From Parvimonas sp015257355 (lineage in GTDB: Bacteria; Bacillota; Clostridia; Tissierellales; Peptoniphilaceae), in NCBI RefSeq assembly GCF_050262165.1, contig NZ_CP189844.1: a stretch of DNA of 64,000 nt. One strand, given 5' to 3'. The position numbers and the translations under genes are program-made. Shown here in pieces: positions 40,812 through 50,169 of this stretch; position 1 is the stretch's first letter, and each line of letters opens with the position of its first letter. Under the pieces are notes generated by a model. The model worked only from the letters and a program-made list of their open reading frames with translations, was not told the DNA's origin and made no database searches.

Positions 40812-41237
40812 CTAGTCAACCTTTAATTCTACGCAAGTTGCTTGACCACCTTCGCAAAGTTGTTCCTTAGGAATATTAACTCCCATGAAAACTTCTAGTT
40901 TGTGATCTTCACAAAGTGCATCGACTTCTTTCTTAAATTTACAAAGCTTATCGCTGTCAATTTCAATTATTGAATAGATACCATCGATGTAAATTTTTTC
41001 CACATCGTAATCTCTTGAAACTATACCAAAAATAAATCCGTATAATTTGTCAAGAGTATCTATACCGTATTCTTTAGCATTTGTTAATCTAACACTGTGG
41101 TCTAAGCTAAAAATATGAGAATCATCTGTATCAATAAAATTGATATTTCCATTTCCTTTTCTCACTTCTTCATTAGCTTTATCTATTAACCATTTAGTTT
41201 TTCCTGCTCCTGATGGACCAAGTACAAAATTTAACAT
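40812..41237 (-). CDS. Small P-loop NTPase, unknown
   Basis: Protein of 141 residues from the ATG at 41237; AAGGGGTGG is 6 nt upstream, and a GTG three codons earlier overlaps that site. The N-terminus MLNFVLGPSGAGKTKWLIDKA is a clean Walker A (GPSGAGKT). NINFIDTDDSH and EKIYIDGI could supply the Walker B aspartate. Too small for a full kinase of known type. Conserved neighbours are unknown and no function is assigned. Confidence 0.65.
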   Translation of the reverse strand: MLNFVLGPSGAGKTKWLIDKANEEVRKGNGNINFIDTDDSHIFSLDHSVRLTNAKEYGIDTLDKLYGFIFGIVSRDYDVEKIYIDGIYSIIEIDSDKLCKFKKEVDALCEDHKLEVFMGVNIPKEQLCEGGQATCVELKVD

Positions 41238-41485
41238 ATCAACCACCCCTTAATTGTTTTTTCTCATTATACCATTTTAATATAAATAATACAAGTGTTT
41301 TATTTATAAAAAAACATTATAGAAATACTTGAAAATTAAATATTTTTATTGAGGTTTTGAAATATTCTTGAAAACGATATTAAAATTTTATTTCTTGATT
41401 TTTTTCGGGTTTTGTGCTAAAGTAAAATAAGATAAGTTTGAATTTTTTTAAATTTTAAAAAATAGATACAAAAGAGGAGGATATT

Positions 41486-42190
41486 ATGGCTTTTGTAGAA
41501 TTTAAAAATGTATATAAAAAATATAATGAAGGAAAAAGCTCAGAGATAATTGCGAATAGAGATGTCTCTTTTGAAATTGAGCATGGAGAATTCTGCGTAA
41601 TAGTTGGACCTTCTGGAGCAGGAAAATCAACAATCCTAAATATCTTAGGTGGAATGGATAATGCTACAAGTGGAGAAATTTTTATAGATGGAAAAGATAT
41701 TTGTAAATTTAATAAAAGAGAATTAAATGATTATAGAAGGTATGATGTAGGTTTTGTTTTCCAATTTTACAATCTTATACCAAATTTAACAGTATTAGAA
41801 AATGTAGAACTAGCTGGACAAATCGTAAAAGAAAGTTTAAATCCCGCAGGAGTTTTGGAATCTGTTGAACTTTCTCACAGACTTAATAATTTTCCAAGTC
41901 AATTATCCGGTGGAGAACAACAAAGAGTTTCAATAGCGAGAGCTCTTTGTAAAAATCCTAAATTGCTTCTTTGTGATGAACCAACTGGAGCTTTAGATTA
42001 TAATACGGGAAAAAGAATTTTAGAGCTTTTACATCAAAGATGTAAAAAGACAAATACGACTGTAATTTTAATTACTCATAATATGGCAATTGCTCCAATG
42101 GCAGATAGAGTTATTGAAATTAACGATAGTACAGTAAAGAAAGTGGTTTTAAATAAGAATCCTAAGAACATAAAAGAAATAGAGTGGTAG
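41486..42190 (+). CDS. ABC exporter ATP-binding protein (MacB/LolD type)
   Basis: ATPase of 234 residues: Walker A GPSGAGKST, Q-loop VFQFYNLIPNLTVLENV, signature LSGGEQQR, Walker B LLLCDEPTGALD, and H-loop ITHN. This subfamily powers FtsX-type permeases that move peptides, lipoproteins or lipids by mechanotransmission. It ends 1 nt before the permease start, so the two are coupled. GAGGAGG site. Confidence 0.93.
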   Translation: MAFVEFKNVYKKYNEGKSSEIIANRDVSFEIEHGEFCVIVGPSGAGKSTILNILGGMDNATSGEIFIDGKDICKFNKRELNDYRRYDVGFVFQFYNLIPNLTVLENVELAGQIVKESLNPAGVLESVELSHRLNNFPSQLSGGEQQRVSIARALCKNPKLLLCDEPTGALDYNTGKRILELLHQRCKKTNTTVILITHNMAIAPMADRVIEINDSTVKKVVLNKNPKNIKEIEW

Positions 42191-42191
42191 T

Positions 42192-45100
42192 ATGAAAAAA
42201 TCATTGTTTAAAAATTTTTACAGAACAATTTTTAGAACATTTCCGAAATTTTTATCTATTGTATTTATGATAGGTCTTGGAGTAATGGTTTTTGTAGGAC
42301 TAAAAATAACTCCACATATCATGAGAAGAAGTGTTGACAAACACATAAAAGCAGGTAATTTATACGACTTTAAAATCTCTTCAAATTTTGGCTTATTAAA
42401 AGAGGATTCAAGTATAATTTCAAGTTTAGAAAATCTAAAAGATGTTGAATTTGGTTATACAATATCCCTTAAAGATGAAAATAAAGCTATAGATTTTACG
42501 GTTGAAAATAAGCCTGAAAAAATTAGTACAGTTCAAGTAATTGAAGGCTCTGACATTGAAACTGATACTGATATCTTGTTGGACGAAAGACTTAGAGATA
42601 CTTACAAAATCGGAGATGAAATTTACTTTAAAGATGTTGAAAAATTTGGAGTCTTTAAAGATGAAGTAAAAAAATTAAAACAAAATAGATTTACCGTTAA
42701 AGGCTTTATCAAAAGTCCAGAAGTTTTATCAATATTATTATCTGGAACTACTGAAAGCGGATATTTAGCTATGATTTCAAAAAATACTTTTGATTTTAGC
42801 TATTTTTCTCATGCAAAGATTACTTTCACAGATTTAAACGACTTGGATAAGAATAGCAAAAAGTTTGAACAAGTCAAAAGCGAGAAAAAACAGATGCTAC
42901 AAAATCTTTTCAAGAATAGATCAGTTGAAGTGTACAATCTTATCTATGCACAAAAAAGAGAAATTTTAGATGATAGCAAAGAAGAAGTAAATAAAAATCA
43001 ATTAGACATAAACTCAAATGAAAGAAAATTACAACAAAATTTAGAAAAACTACAAAATGGACAAAAAGATATAAGAAGAGCTTTTGCGGACTTAAGTTAT
43101 CAAAAGAGCCTTTTTGTAAAACAAATAGAGAACAATAGAGTAAAACTTGGGTTAGCTTTAAATGAATTATTTGAAAAAAGAGCAGAAGTTACAAAAAACA
43201 AATTAGAATTAAGCGATAAACGCCAAACTCTATTAAAAAGTAAAGAGGAATTAGAAAAGTCAAAGTTGGAAGTTGAAGCATCAATTAAAACTGTAAAAGA
43301 AACACTAAGCACTCTTGAAAACAGCTATTCTCAAAATTTAATAGAAGCTGAAGAATACAATACAAAAAAAGCTGAAATAGAAACTAAATTAGCTGAATTA
43401 AATAAGAATTTAGAATTAATTCAAGGTAATTTAACAACAGTTGAAACAAATCAAACAACTGTTTCAACAGCTTTAAGCGAAATAGAAAAAGCTGAAGAAA
43501 AATTAAATTCTGAAATTACAAATATAGAAGCTAAAAAATCTGACTTAGAAAAACAAACAGAAATTGGTTTGGCTAAGTTTGACGAATACTATTCAAAATT
43601 AGTTGAAAAAAAGGCAGAAGTTGAAGCGAATAACTTAAAGTTGAATAAAGGAAAAGAAGACTTGCAAGATGCTAAAGAAAAAATTCTTGACGCAACTAGC
43701 AAAATCTCAGATGGAGATGAAATTCTATCAAAACTTATTGAACCAACTTACAATATAGAAGATGGTTACAGTGCATCTTCAACTTCAAAAGTTTATTTTG
43801 CAGCAAAAGGAATTTACGGAGTTTCAAATGTATTCTCACTTTTCTTCTATTTCATTGCACTTTTAGTTTCTCTTACAACTATGACAAGAATGGTTGACGA
43901 AAATAGAGTTCAGATTGGAACATTGAAATCCTTAGGATATAGCAATATAGACATTGCAAAACAATATTTCTACTATGGACTATTGGCAAGTTTAATTGGT
44001 GGAGCTGTGGGAACTATTTTAGGCTTTAAAATAATATCTCCTTTGGTTTATGGAGCATATTTAAAAGCACTAATAATCACAAAAGTATTTGACAATTACT
44101 ATCCTACAATTGTAATTACAGGGATATTAATAGCGATAATCTGTACAGCTTTTGTATCCTATGTAACTTGCATACGAAGTTTAAAAGAAAAAATTTCATC
44201 TTTAATGAGAGCAAAAACTCCAAAATCTGGAAACTCTGTTTTCCTTGAAAGAGTACCTTATATTTGGAAAGAACTTTCATTCTTACAAAAAGCTACATTG
44301 AGAAATGTTTTTAGATATAAACTAAGACTTACAATGACAATAATTGGTGTAATGGGATGTATGGGACTTTTGGTACTTGGATTTGGAATAAAGGACAGCC
44401 TTGACGGGGTTTCAGAACTACAATATTCAAAATATACAAAATTTAATGCAACAATTATATACAATCCAATGGCTTTAGACAAAGACTTGGATAAGTTTAA
44501 CGAAGAAATAAAGTCAAATCAAGACATAAAAGAAAGCTTTGATATTGCGACAACAACAGTAAATATAAAAACAGAAAAAAGTTTTGACGAAAAAATTACT
44601 GTATTTACAACTGATACTATAAACGAATTTTCAAAATATTTTGGACTTTACGACGGAGAGAAAAAACTTGAAACACTTGAAGACGGAATCTATATAAATA
44701 GAAAATTAGCTGAAAAGTTTTCACTTTCAGTTGGAGATACAATAACCTTTATAAATAACAACAAAGAATACAAAGGAGCAATAGCTGGAATATTTGAAAA
44801 CCATGTTGGTAACTTCTTTGTAATGAACGAAAAAACTTATGAACAAACATTTTTCAAAAAGCCAGTAAAAAATACAAAACTACTATTACTAAATGACGGA
44901 AGTAAAGGAAATGTCGATAAAGTAATACATGAACTTGAAAAGAATTCCGTTGTAGTAAAAGGAATAAGCATATACTCAATGAAAAAAGCAATTGACGATG
45001 CATCATACAGTGTAAACTCAATTATCTTGCTAATTGTAATTTGCTCAGCATTTCTATCAATCGTAGTTTTATACAATCTAAGCAATATAAATATCTCTGA

Positions 45101-45413
45101 AAGAAAAAGAGAAATTGCAACACTAAAAGTTTTAGGATTCTATCCGAGAGAAATAGACAAATACATTTACAAAGAAACAGTAATCCTAACAATAATTGGA
45201 ATAACTTTGGGAATCTTTGTAGGCTATAGCTTACACATAAATATCATGGAACAACTAGCCATGGACTCAATTAGATTTTTCAACAAAGTAAAACTAATAA
45301 GCTACATTTACTCAGCACTAATAACACTGTTTTTCTCATTTATAGTGTACTTCGTAGTAAAAATAATGCTTAAAAAAGTTCCAATGATAGAATCGTTAAA
45401 AGATGTGGAATAA
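42192..45413 (+). CDS. Large FtsX-family ABC permease with an internal coiled coil
   Basis: Protein of 1073 residues. One N-terminal membrane helix (about 18-38) leads to an extracytoplasmic part including a long coiled coil (about 260-515; repeated Q/K/E/L heptads such as ELEKSKLEVEASIKTVKE). An FtsX module of three helices (about 540-660) follows, then a fourth helix near 715, a second extracellular domain, and a second FtsX module (about 930-1065). It forms an exporter or envelope-remodelling machine with the preceding ATPase. Such coiled-coil permeases occur in clostridia and streptococci without a settled substrate. Confidence 0.85.
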   Translation: MKKSLFKNFYRTIFRTFPKFLSIVFMIGLGVMVFVGLKITPHIMRRSVDKHIKAGNLYDFKISSNFGLLKEDSSIISSLENLKDVEFGYTISLKDENKAIDFTVENKPEKISTVQVIEGSDIETDTDILLDERLRDTYKIGDEIYFKDVEKFGVFKDEVKKLKQNRFTVKGFIKSPEVLSILLSGTTESGYLAMISKNTFDFSYFSHAKITFTDLNDLDKNSKKFEQVKSEKKQMLQNLFKNRSVEVYNLIYAQKREILDDSKEEVNKNQLDINSNERKLQQNLEKLQNGQKDIRRAFADLSYQKSLFVKQIENNRVKLGLALNELFEKRAEVTKNKLELSDKRQTLLKSKEELEKSKLEVEASIKTVKETLSTLENSYSQNLIEAEEYNTKKAEIETKLAELNKNLELIQGNLTTVETNQTTVSTALSEIEKAEEKLNSEITNIEAKKSDLEKQTEIGLAKFDEYYSKLVEKKAEVEANNLKLNKGKEDLQDAKEKILDATSKISDGDEILSKLIEPTYNIEDGYSASSTSKVYFAAKGIYGVSNVFSLFFYFIALLVSLTTMTRMVDENRVQIGTLKSLGYSNIDIAKQYFYYGLLASLIGGAVGTILGFKIISPLVYGAYLKALIITKVFDNYYPTIVITGILIAIICTAFVSYVTCIRSLKEKISSLMRAKTPKSGNSVFLERVPYIWKELSFLQKATLRNVFRYKLRLTMTIIGVMGCMGLLVLGFGIKDSLDGVSELQYSKYTKFNATIIYNPMALDKDLDKFNEEIKSNQDIKESFDIATTTVNIKTEKSFDEKITVFTTDTINEFSKYFGLYDGEKKLETLEDGIYINRKLAEKFSLSVGDTITFINNNKEYKGAIAGIFENHVGNFFVMNEKTYEQTFFKKPVKNTKLLLLNDGSKGNVDKVIHELEKNSVVVKGISIYSMKKAIDDASYSVNSIILLIVICSAFLSIVVLYNLSNINISERKREIATLKVLGFYPREIDKYIYKETVILTIIGITLGIFVGYSLHINIMEQLAMDSIRFFNKVKLISYIYSALITLFFSFIVYFVVKIMLKKVPMIESLKDVE

Positions 45414-45429
45414 AAAGGGAGGTAGAAAA

Positions 45430-46023
45430 ATGAAAAAAAACAAAGAGGAAATTATTATTCCTAAACCATCAATTAAAGAGGTTAAAAAATATCTTAAAGA
45501 ATGGGATAAATCAGATGAATACAAAGATAAGGAAGAAGCGCTAAACAAACTATTCTTTGAAATATGTCCAAAGAATACAGATATTAAGGATATTCTATTA
45601 AAGGCATCAACACTAAATGACTTTTATAGCACAAATATTTTTTCAATTTATCCGGTTGCTAAGCATATACAAGATAAGGGGATAGATTCAAAACTTAAAA
45701 AAGGTGATATTTCTGTGGTTAGTGATATTCAAAATGTAACTATTGCAGGTAAAAACAAAAATTTTTATTCTTTTGCTTCAAAGTACTGTAGTCATCACAA
45801 TCCAGAAGAGTATCCAATTTATGATAGTTATGTGGATAGGATACTTAGATATTTTAGAAAATGTGATAAGTTTTCTGACTTTAAAAACGAAGATTTGAAA
45901 GATTATGTTGAATTCAAAAAAATACTTTTAAAATTCAGAGACTACTACGGATTAAATGAATATAGTCTTAAGCAAATTGACCAATATATTTGGCAGCTTG
46001 GGAAAAAATATTTCTCTAATTAA
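45430..46023 (+). CDS. Uncharacterised protein, possibly OGG-fold-like
   Basis: Protein of 197 residues from ATG 45430; GGGAGGT is 6 nt upstream, while the earlier start lies inside the permease gene. The block YSFASKYCSHHNPEEYPIYD (about 116-135), followed by VDRILRYF, resembles uncharacterised proteins with an 8-oxoguanine-glycosylase-like helical fold, in which S/K and D would be active-site residues. That is recall, not proof. Basic N-terminus, no membrane segment. It follows the permease closely but probably is functionally unrelated. Confidence 0.5.
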   Translation: MKKNKEEIIIPKPSIKEVKKYLKEWDKSDEYKDKEEALNKLFFEICPKNTDIKDILLKASTLNDFYSTNIFSIYPVAKHIQDKGIDSKLKKGDISVVSDIQNVTIAGKNKNFYSFASKYCSHHNPEEYPIYDSYVDRILRYFRKCDKFSDFKNEDLKDYVEFKKILLKFRDYYGLNEYSLKQIDQYIWQLGKKYFSN

Positions 46024-46380
46024 TAAAAAAATGAAATATATTAATAAGTAAATAATACTGCTTATATATACAGAATTGTGAAAAATATTTAATAGATGCT
46101 AGGGATTTTTTTAAAAATTTTTTTACTAAATTTAATAAGGTACAATACCATATTGTACCTTTTATTTTTAAATATATAAGTGTTAAAAATATTATGATAT
46201 AATATAGAAAATATAATCTACTAGATTAATAAAATAAAAAAAAATATTGTTAAGTATTTTGCTTTTTTAAAAAGGGAGTGAGTAAATTTGCAGATATAAA
46301 AAATAAAAGTTTTAATTTATTACACGAACTATAAAAATTAATAAAATATATAAACCAAAGTTTATTAAGGAGAGTTTAAA
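46024..46380. other. AT-rich intergenic region
   Basis: Contains a terminator for the upstream gene (46137-46166), an extended -10 TGATATAAT (46195-46203) and a long leader of about 170 nt ending in AAGGAGAG before the next gene. An 18-codon GTG frame in the leader is not considered real. Confidence 0.5.
46137..46166 (+). terminator. Terminator after the OGG-like gene
   Basis: AAGGTACAATA-CCA-TATTGTACCTT with T-rich tail. Confidence 0.8.
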
Positions 46381-47709
46381 ATGAAGTTTTTATTTATGGA
46401 TGAGAAAGGACCTCAAAATTCATTTAAAATTTCTAAACCTTTTAACAAAAGAGAAAAATTAAGCTATGGAACTGATATTATGCATTCTTACGTGGCGAAT
46501 GTTATCCAAATTAATGAAGAAGATTATAAGAGTATTGAAAATGAATATACGAAAATTGTTGAAGAATATTTAAATTCTAGAACTCAACTTAGAGATTCTC
46601 TACAAAATAAAGGACGAGAATTAAAAGGAGCAGATTTATTAAAGAATAATTTTGACTATGGAATAGCGTCTATGAGTGAAAGAGAATTAAATTTTTATAT
46701 AAATCTTTTGAATTTGCTTTTAAAATATGATGTACATAATTTGTTATTTATGATAAGTAAAATGTCAATTATAACTTCTTCTCGATTACAGAACTATTTT
46801 TATTATATAGGTTCTAATACTAGGATATCTCCGTTTATTGTTAAATATATAATAACTAAATATGCTGAAATTGAAGCTTCTAAAGAGGTTATAGAAGCTT
46901 TTTTGGATAAGAATATAAGTACTTATTATTTGCTTAAACTGATTAGACAAGATATGAAAAGTATCGTTCAAAATAATAAAAATAATACAAGAATGTTTAA
47001 ACAAATCACTAGTTACAGAGAAATTATCGAAATGATAAATCATACTTTGAATGATAGTGCTAAATTAGAAGAACCTGAATTATCGTTATCTTTTGATTGG
47101 AAAAAAGTTAAATGGGCTTTCGATTTATGGATTACTGAACGAAAATTTAAAAATATTAAAGATGATATTATCTTATTTCTGGATGAAGGTATACCTAAAA
47201 ATATTTTTGAGGATTTGAATTTTTATAAAATAAATGATAATTGTAATTCTAAATCACATATTGGATTACAAATAACAGATATGATTGTTGTAATTTGTGG
47301 GAAACTTATATCAAAACTTAATGAGGATGTAATGTATGATTTTGAGAATCCTAAAAAACGTGTTTTGGTAGCTAAAAATTATTTTGAATTGAATGAGAAA
47401 CAATTTAATCTTGTTAAGAAATTATATGAATTCATTATAAATAGAAAAAGCAAATATCATTTTATGAACGATTCATATTTTGATGAATCGGTATTATTAC
47501 AAACTTATTTAGAATATATAGCATCTTATGAAAAATATGATAATTATATTAAATTTGAGAGAATAAATCATCCTGAGATACATATGAAAGGATATATTGA
47601 TTTGTCAGAGAGTAAGTTTTTAGAAGTAATGTATTATGAGAATTTAGCAAAAAATATGTTTGGAACGATTAAGGAAGCAATAGAATCAGGACTTTTAAGA
47701 CCTTTATAA
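46381..47709 (+). CDS. DUF3800-like protein, possible defence or mobile-element associated
   Basis: Protein of 442 residues. It starts MKFLFMDEKGPQNSFKI, like the DExG opening of DUF3800 (an RNase H-like fold). Near residue 275 it has IILFLDEGIP, and near 300 SKSHIGLQITDMIVVICGKL, matching the family's late GLQxAD motif. DUF3800 genes are frequent in defence islands and near mobile elements. The middle is helical and K/N-rich. Codon use is AT-rich like the rest of the window. AAGGAGAG site; flanked by long AT-rich spacers and a repeat B remnant. Function not established. Confidence 0.6.
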   Translation: MKFLFMDEKGPQNSFKISKPFNKREKLSYGTDIMHSYVANVIQINEEDYKSIENEYTKIVEEYLNSRTQLRDSLQNKGRELKGADLLKNNFDYGIASMSERELNFYINLLNLLLKYDVHNLLFMISKMSIITSSRLQNYFYYIGSNTRISPFIVKYIITKYAEIEASKEVIEAFLDKNISTYYLLKLIRQDMKSIVQNNKNNTRMFKQITSYREIIEMINHTLNDSAKLEEPELSLSFDWKKVKWAFDLWITERKFKNIKDDIILFLDEGIPKNIFEDLNFYKINDNCNSKSHIGLQITDMIVVICGKLISKLNEDVMYDFENPKKRVLVAKNYFELNEKQFNLVKKLYEFIINRKSKYHFMNDSYFDESVLLQTYLEYIASYEKYDNYIKFERINHPEIHMKGYIDLSESKFLEVMYYENLAKNMFGTIKEAIESGLLRPL

Positions 47710-47770
47710 AAGCAAATTAAAATTTTGAAATTATTTATATATTAATAAAATTGAATAACTCTTATAAATT

Positions 47771-47796
47771 AGACGGTAGAAATACCGTCTTTTTTT
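47771..47796 (+). terminator. Terminator after the DUF3800-like gene, shared with 51294
   Basis: AGACGGTA-GAAA-TACCGTCT with T-tract. Identical hairpin plus following TATGTATCTRCGATACAT recurs at 51294-51338. Confidence 0.85.
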
Positions 47797-48055
47797 ATGT
47801 ATCTGCGATACATTTACTTTTGCTAAAGCAAAAGTATGAGATTTTCGCAGTCGATTGTACTCAAATCAAAGATTTGAACAATCTTTGCGTCAGACCTACT
47901 ATTGCTTGTAAACAAGCAAAGTTAGGTCTAGATTGACTATACTACGTTTCGCTCGAAATGACGTGTTAGGGAAGCTGTTTAAACTAGGGGCTAGACGTTA
48001 AAAGTAAAAAAATTTAAAAATATTTTTAAATGAGATTCTTATTATTAAATATACA
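47797..48055. repeat. Repeat B, left part only
   Basis: Starts with ATGTATCTGCGATACAT (47797-47813), then TTTTGCTAAAGCAAAA hairpin, GTCGATTGTACTCAAATC, GCGTCAGACCTAC and CGAAATGACGTGTTAGGG. The right-hand palindrome is missing. Confidence 0.7.
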
Positions 48056-48058
48056 TTA

Positions 48059-48085
48059 AAAAAGAGGCTAACTTTAGCCCCTTTT
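48059..48085 (-). terminator. Terminator of the glutamate decarboxylase gene
   Basis: Minus strand AAGGGGCTA and TTAGCCTCTTT (with G:U) and Ts. Confidence 0.7.
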
Positions 48086-48100
48086 AGTATTTTGCATAAA

Positions 48101-49570
48101 TTATCTACCACTATGGTCGAATCCTTTGTCAGGATCAGAGTTCTTTTCATTGTCACGAAGAACAACTCTTGAACCGTTTAATATTTCAATTTGTTTTTTC
48201 ATTTCGTTTATACAAAGAATTGCTAAAGGCATACCGAAGTCTTGACGAAGAACAAGTCTTTGAACATCTACATCTTTTAAATTTTCAGGCATTGGATATG
48301 CAGGAATCATCCAACCATGCATACGGAGTCTATCTTCAAGGTCATATAATGTCCATTGTACATTTGCATTTTCTTTTAGTCTCCAGCATACGATTGGGAT
48401 TTGATTTGCTTCTTCAAGCAGTTCAAATATTCCCATTTTTTTGATTTCATCTGCCATGTATCTAGCGACATCTATTGTTCTTTGATGAATTTCTTTATAT
48501 CCTTTAAACCCGTTTCTCATAAGCATATAGTATTGACCGACTATTTGAGACGCACTACGTGAGAAGTTGATTGCCATAGTAGCTTCTTTTCCTCCTAAGT
48601 AACTAACCCAGAAAATTAATTCTTCTGGAAGAGCTTTTTTGCTACGCCAAATTACCCAGCCTACTCCCGGATATACAAGACCATATTTATGACCTGAAGT
48701 ACTAATTGACCATACATTTTTTAATCTGAAGTCCCATTTTAATTCAGGTTCTATAAAAGGAGCAACCATACCTCCAGAAGCAGCATCAACGTGTATTCTA
48801 ATAGGTAAATCAGGTTTCTTTTTATTATATTGTTCAACTAGTTTGTCAAGAGCTTTTACATCATCATATTTTCCTGTATAAGTAATACCTAAAATAGCAA
48901 CTATACCTATTGTGTAATCATCAACATAATCCATTACTGTATCCATATTAAGAGATAAATGTTCCATATCTAGTGGAACAGTTCTCATTTCAATATCCCA
49001 GTAGCGACAGAATTTTTCCCAACATACTTGATATCCTGAAGAAATTACAAGATTAGGTCTCTTTTTGGTGAATCTATTAACTCCTGCTTTATCTGCAAGA
49101 TGTTTCCATCTGAAAAGCATAGCAAGTCCACCTAGCATACAAGCTTCAGATGAACCGACAGTAGATGTTCCTATAGGTTCTTCTTTTGGATTCATATGCC
49201 ATAAGTTACCAATAATGTCAACACATCTGTTTTCAAGGTCTGCAGTCATTGGATATTCATCTTTATCAATTGCATTTTTTTCAAAATTCTCTGCCATCAA
49301 TGCTGTTGCAGTTGGTTCCATATAAGTTTGACAGAAAGTTGCAAGGTTTTGTGTTGCATTTCCTTCTGTTTTTAGATATTCTCTAATAATTTCTGCTGCA
49401 ACTTGAGGAGCAACAGGATTTTCATTTATTTTTTTGTTTGGCATTTCAATATCACTAGCTTCTGTACCGAAAATTGGTGTAAGATATCTTGTTTCTTGAT
49501 TCATTGATTCAAGAATATCACTGACATGATTAGAGCTTTTTCTACTTGATTTTGATATTTTTTTACTCAT
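48101..49570 (-). CDS. gadB: Glutamate decarboxylase
   Basis: PLP-dependent enzyme of 489 residues converting glutamate to GABA and CO2 with consumption of a proton. GSSEACMLGGLAMLFRWK, HVDAASGGMVAPFIEPEL and SISTSGHKYGLVYPGVGW with the PLP lysine K295 are diagnostic. Full length, with a serine/lysine-rich N-terminal tail (SKKISKSSRKSSNH). AAGGAAG site. No gadC antiporter is next to it, which is unusual for an acid-resistance pair; a 22-residue coding-like remnant lies upstream on the same strand. Confidence 0.93.
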   Translation of the reverse strand: MSKKISKSSRKSSNHVSDILESMNQETRYLTPIFGTEASDIEMPNKKINENPVAPQVAAEIIREYLKTEGNATQNLATFCQTYMEPTATALMAENFEKNAIDKDEYPMTADLENRCVDIIGNLWHMNPKEEPIGTSTVGSSEACMLGGLAMLFRWKHLADKAGVNRFTKKRPNLVISSGYQVCWEKFCRYWDIEMRTVPLDMEHLSLNMDTVMDYVDDYTIGIVAILGITYTGKYDDVKALDKLVEQYNKKKPDLPIRIHVDAASGGMVAPFIEPELKWDFRLKNVWSISTSGHKYGLVYPGVGWVIWRSKKALPEELIFWVSYLGGKEATMAINFSRSASQIVGQYYMLMRNGFKGYKEIHQRTIDVARYMADEIKKMGIFELLEEANQIPIVCWRLKENANVQWTLYDLEDRLRMHGWMIPAYPMPENLKDVDVQRLVLRQDFGMPLAILCINEMKKQIEILNGSRVVLRDNEKNSDPDKGFDHSGR

Positions 49571-49892
49571 ATTAATCTTCCTTTCTGAAAATAAAATTTG
49601 AACTATATCAATGTAGTTAATAATTTATAATAACTACTTATTTTTATCATCATATTTTGCTGCCCATCTATGATTGCTGTTAAATAACCAACTGCTCTCT
49701 TTTTAAAAATATTAAAAGTATCAAAATTTAATTCAAAAAATCGAAGTAAATTTATAAAACTTTTATGTTAAATTGCATATATGTAATATATTATTTAAAA
49801 AACTACTTAATTATTATAATTATACTATATGAATATTATTTAATCAATTATTTTAAAATTTATATTTTGTTTGATTTGATTGGTGAAATAAT
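49571..49892. other. AT-rich divergent intergenic region upstream of gadB
   Basis: Between about 49634 and 49702 the minus strand reads ESSWLFNSNHRWAAKYDDKN and a stop, in sequence less AT-rich than its surroundings, which looks like the tail of a lost gene. Otherwise nothing recognisable. Confidence 0.35.
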
Positions 49893-49952
49893 GTAAAGTT
49901 TACTTGACATTGTAAAATGAATTTGATAAAATAAATGTAAAGTAAACTTTCC
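49893..49952 (+). promoter_or_regulatory. Promoter with paired operators of the XRE gene
   Basis: TTGACA (49904-49909), 17 bp, TAAAAT (49927-49932). GTAAAGTTTACTTGAC (49893-49908) overlaps the -35. GTAAAGTAAACTTTCC (49937-49952) sits at the start point and is close to the reverse complement of the first site. These are probable operators for the encoded repressor. Confidence 0.7.
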
Positions 49953-49970
49953 ATAGAAGAGGGGATAATT

Positions 49971-50168
49971 TTGAAAAATAAACTTGAACAGATAAGAAAA
50001 GATAGAGGAATTACTCAGGAAGAATTGGCTAATATTTTAGAGGTGTCAAGACAGACGGTTAATTCTTTAGAAAATGGAAGATATAATCCATCAATTGTGT
50101 TAGCTTTTAAAATTGCAAAAGTTTTTGATTTACAGATTGAAGAAATTTTCATTTATGAGGAGGAATAA
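49971..50168 (+). CDS. XRE-family transcriptional regulator (short HTH)
   Basis: Protein of 65 residues made almost wholly of one helix-turn-helix: QIRKDRGITQEELANILEV and SRQTVNSLENGRYNPSIVL. The start is TTG at 49971 with GAGGGGAT upstream. This is the compact YozG/YgzD-like regulator usually encoded with a small membrane protein, which follows by 1 nt. Paired inverted sites at its promoter suggest autorepression. Confidence 0.88.
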   Translation: MKNKLEQIRKDRGITQEELANILEVSRQTVNSLENGRYNPSIVLAFKIAKVFDLQIEEIFIYEEE

Positions 50169-50169
50169 T

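Noticed and set aside
46278..46334. 18-codon GTG frame (SKFADIKNKSFNLLHEL) in the leader of the DUF3800-like gene
   Set aside because: The purine-rich run overlaps the start codon, the frame is very short and there is no supporting homology; more likely chance in a long leader.
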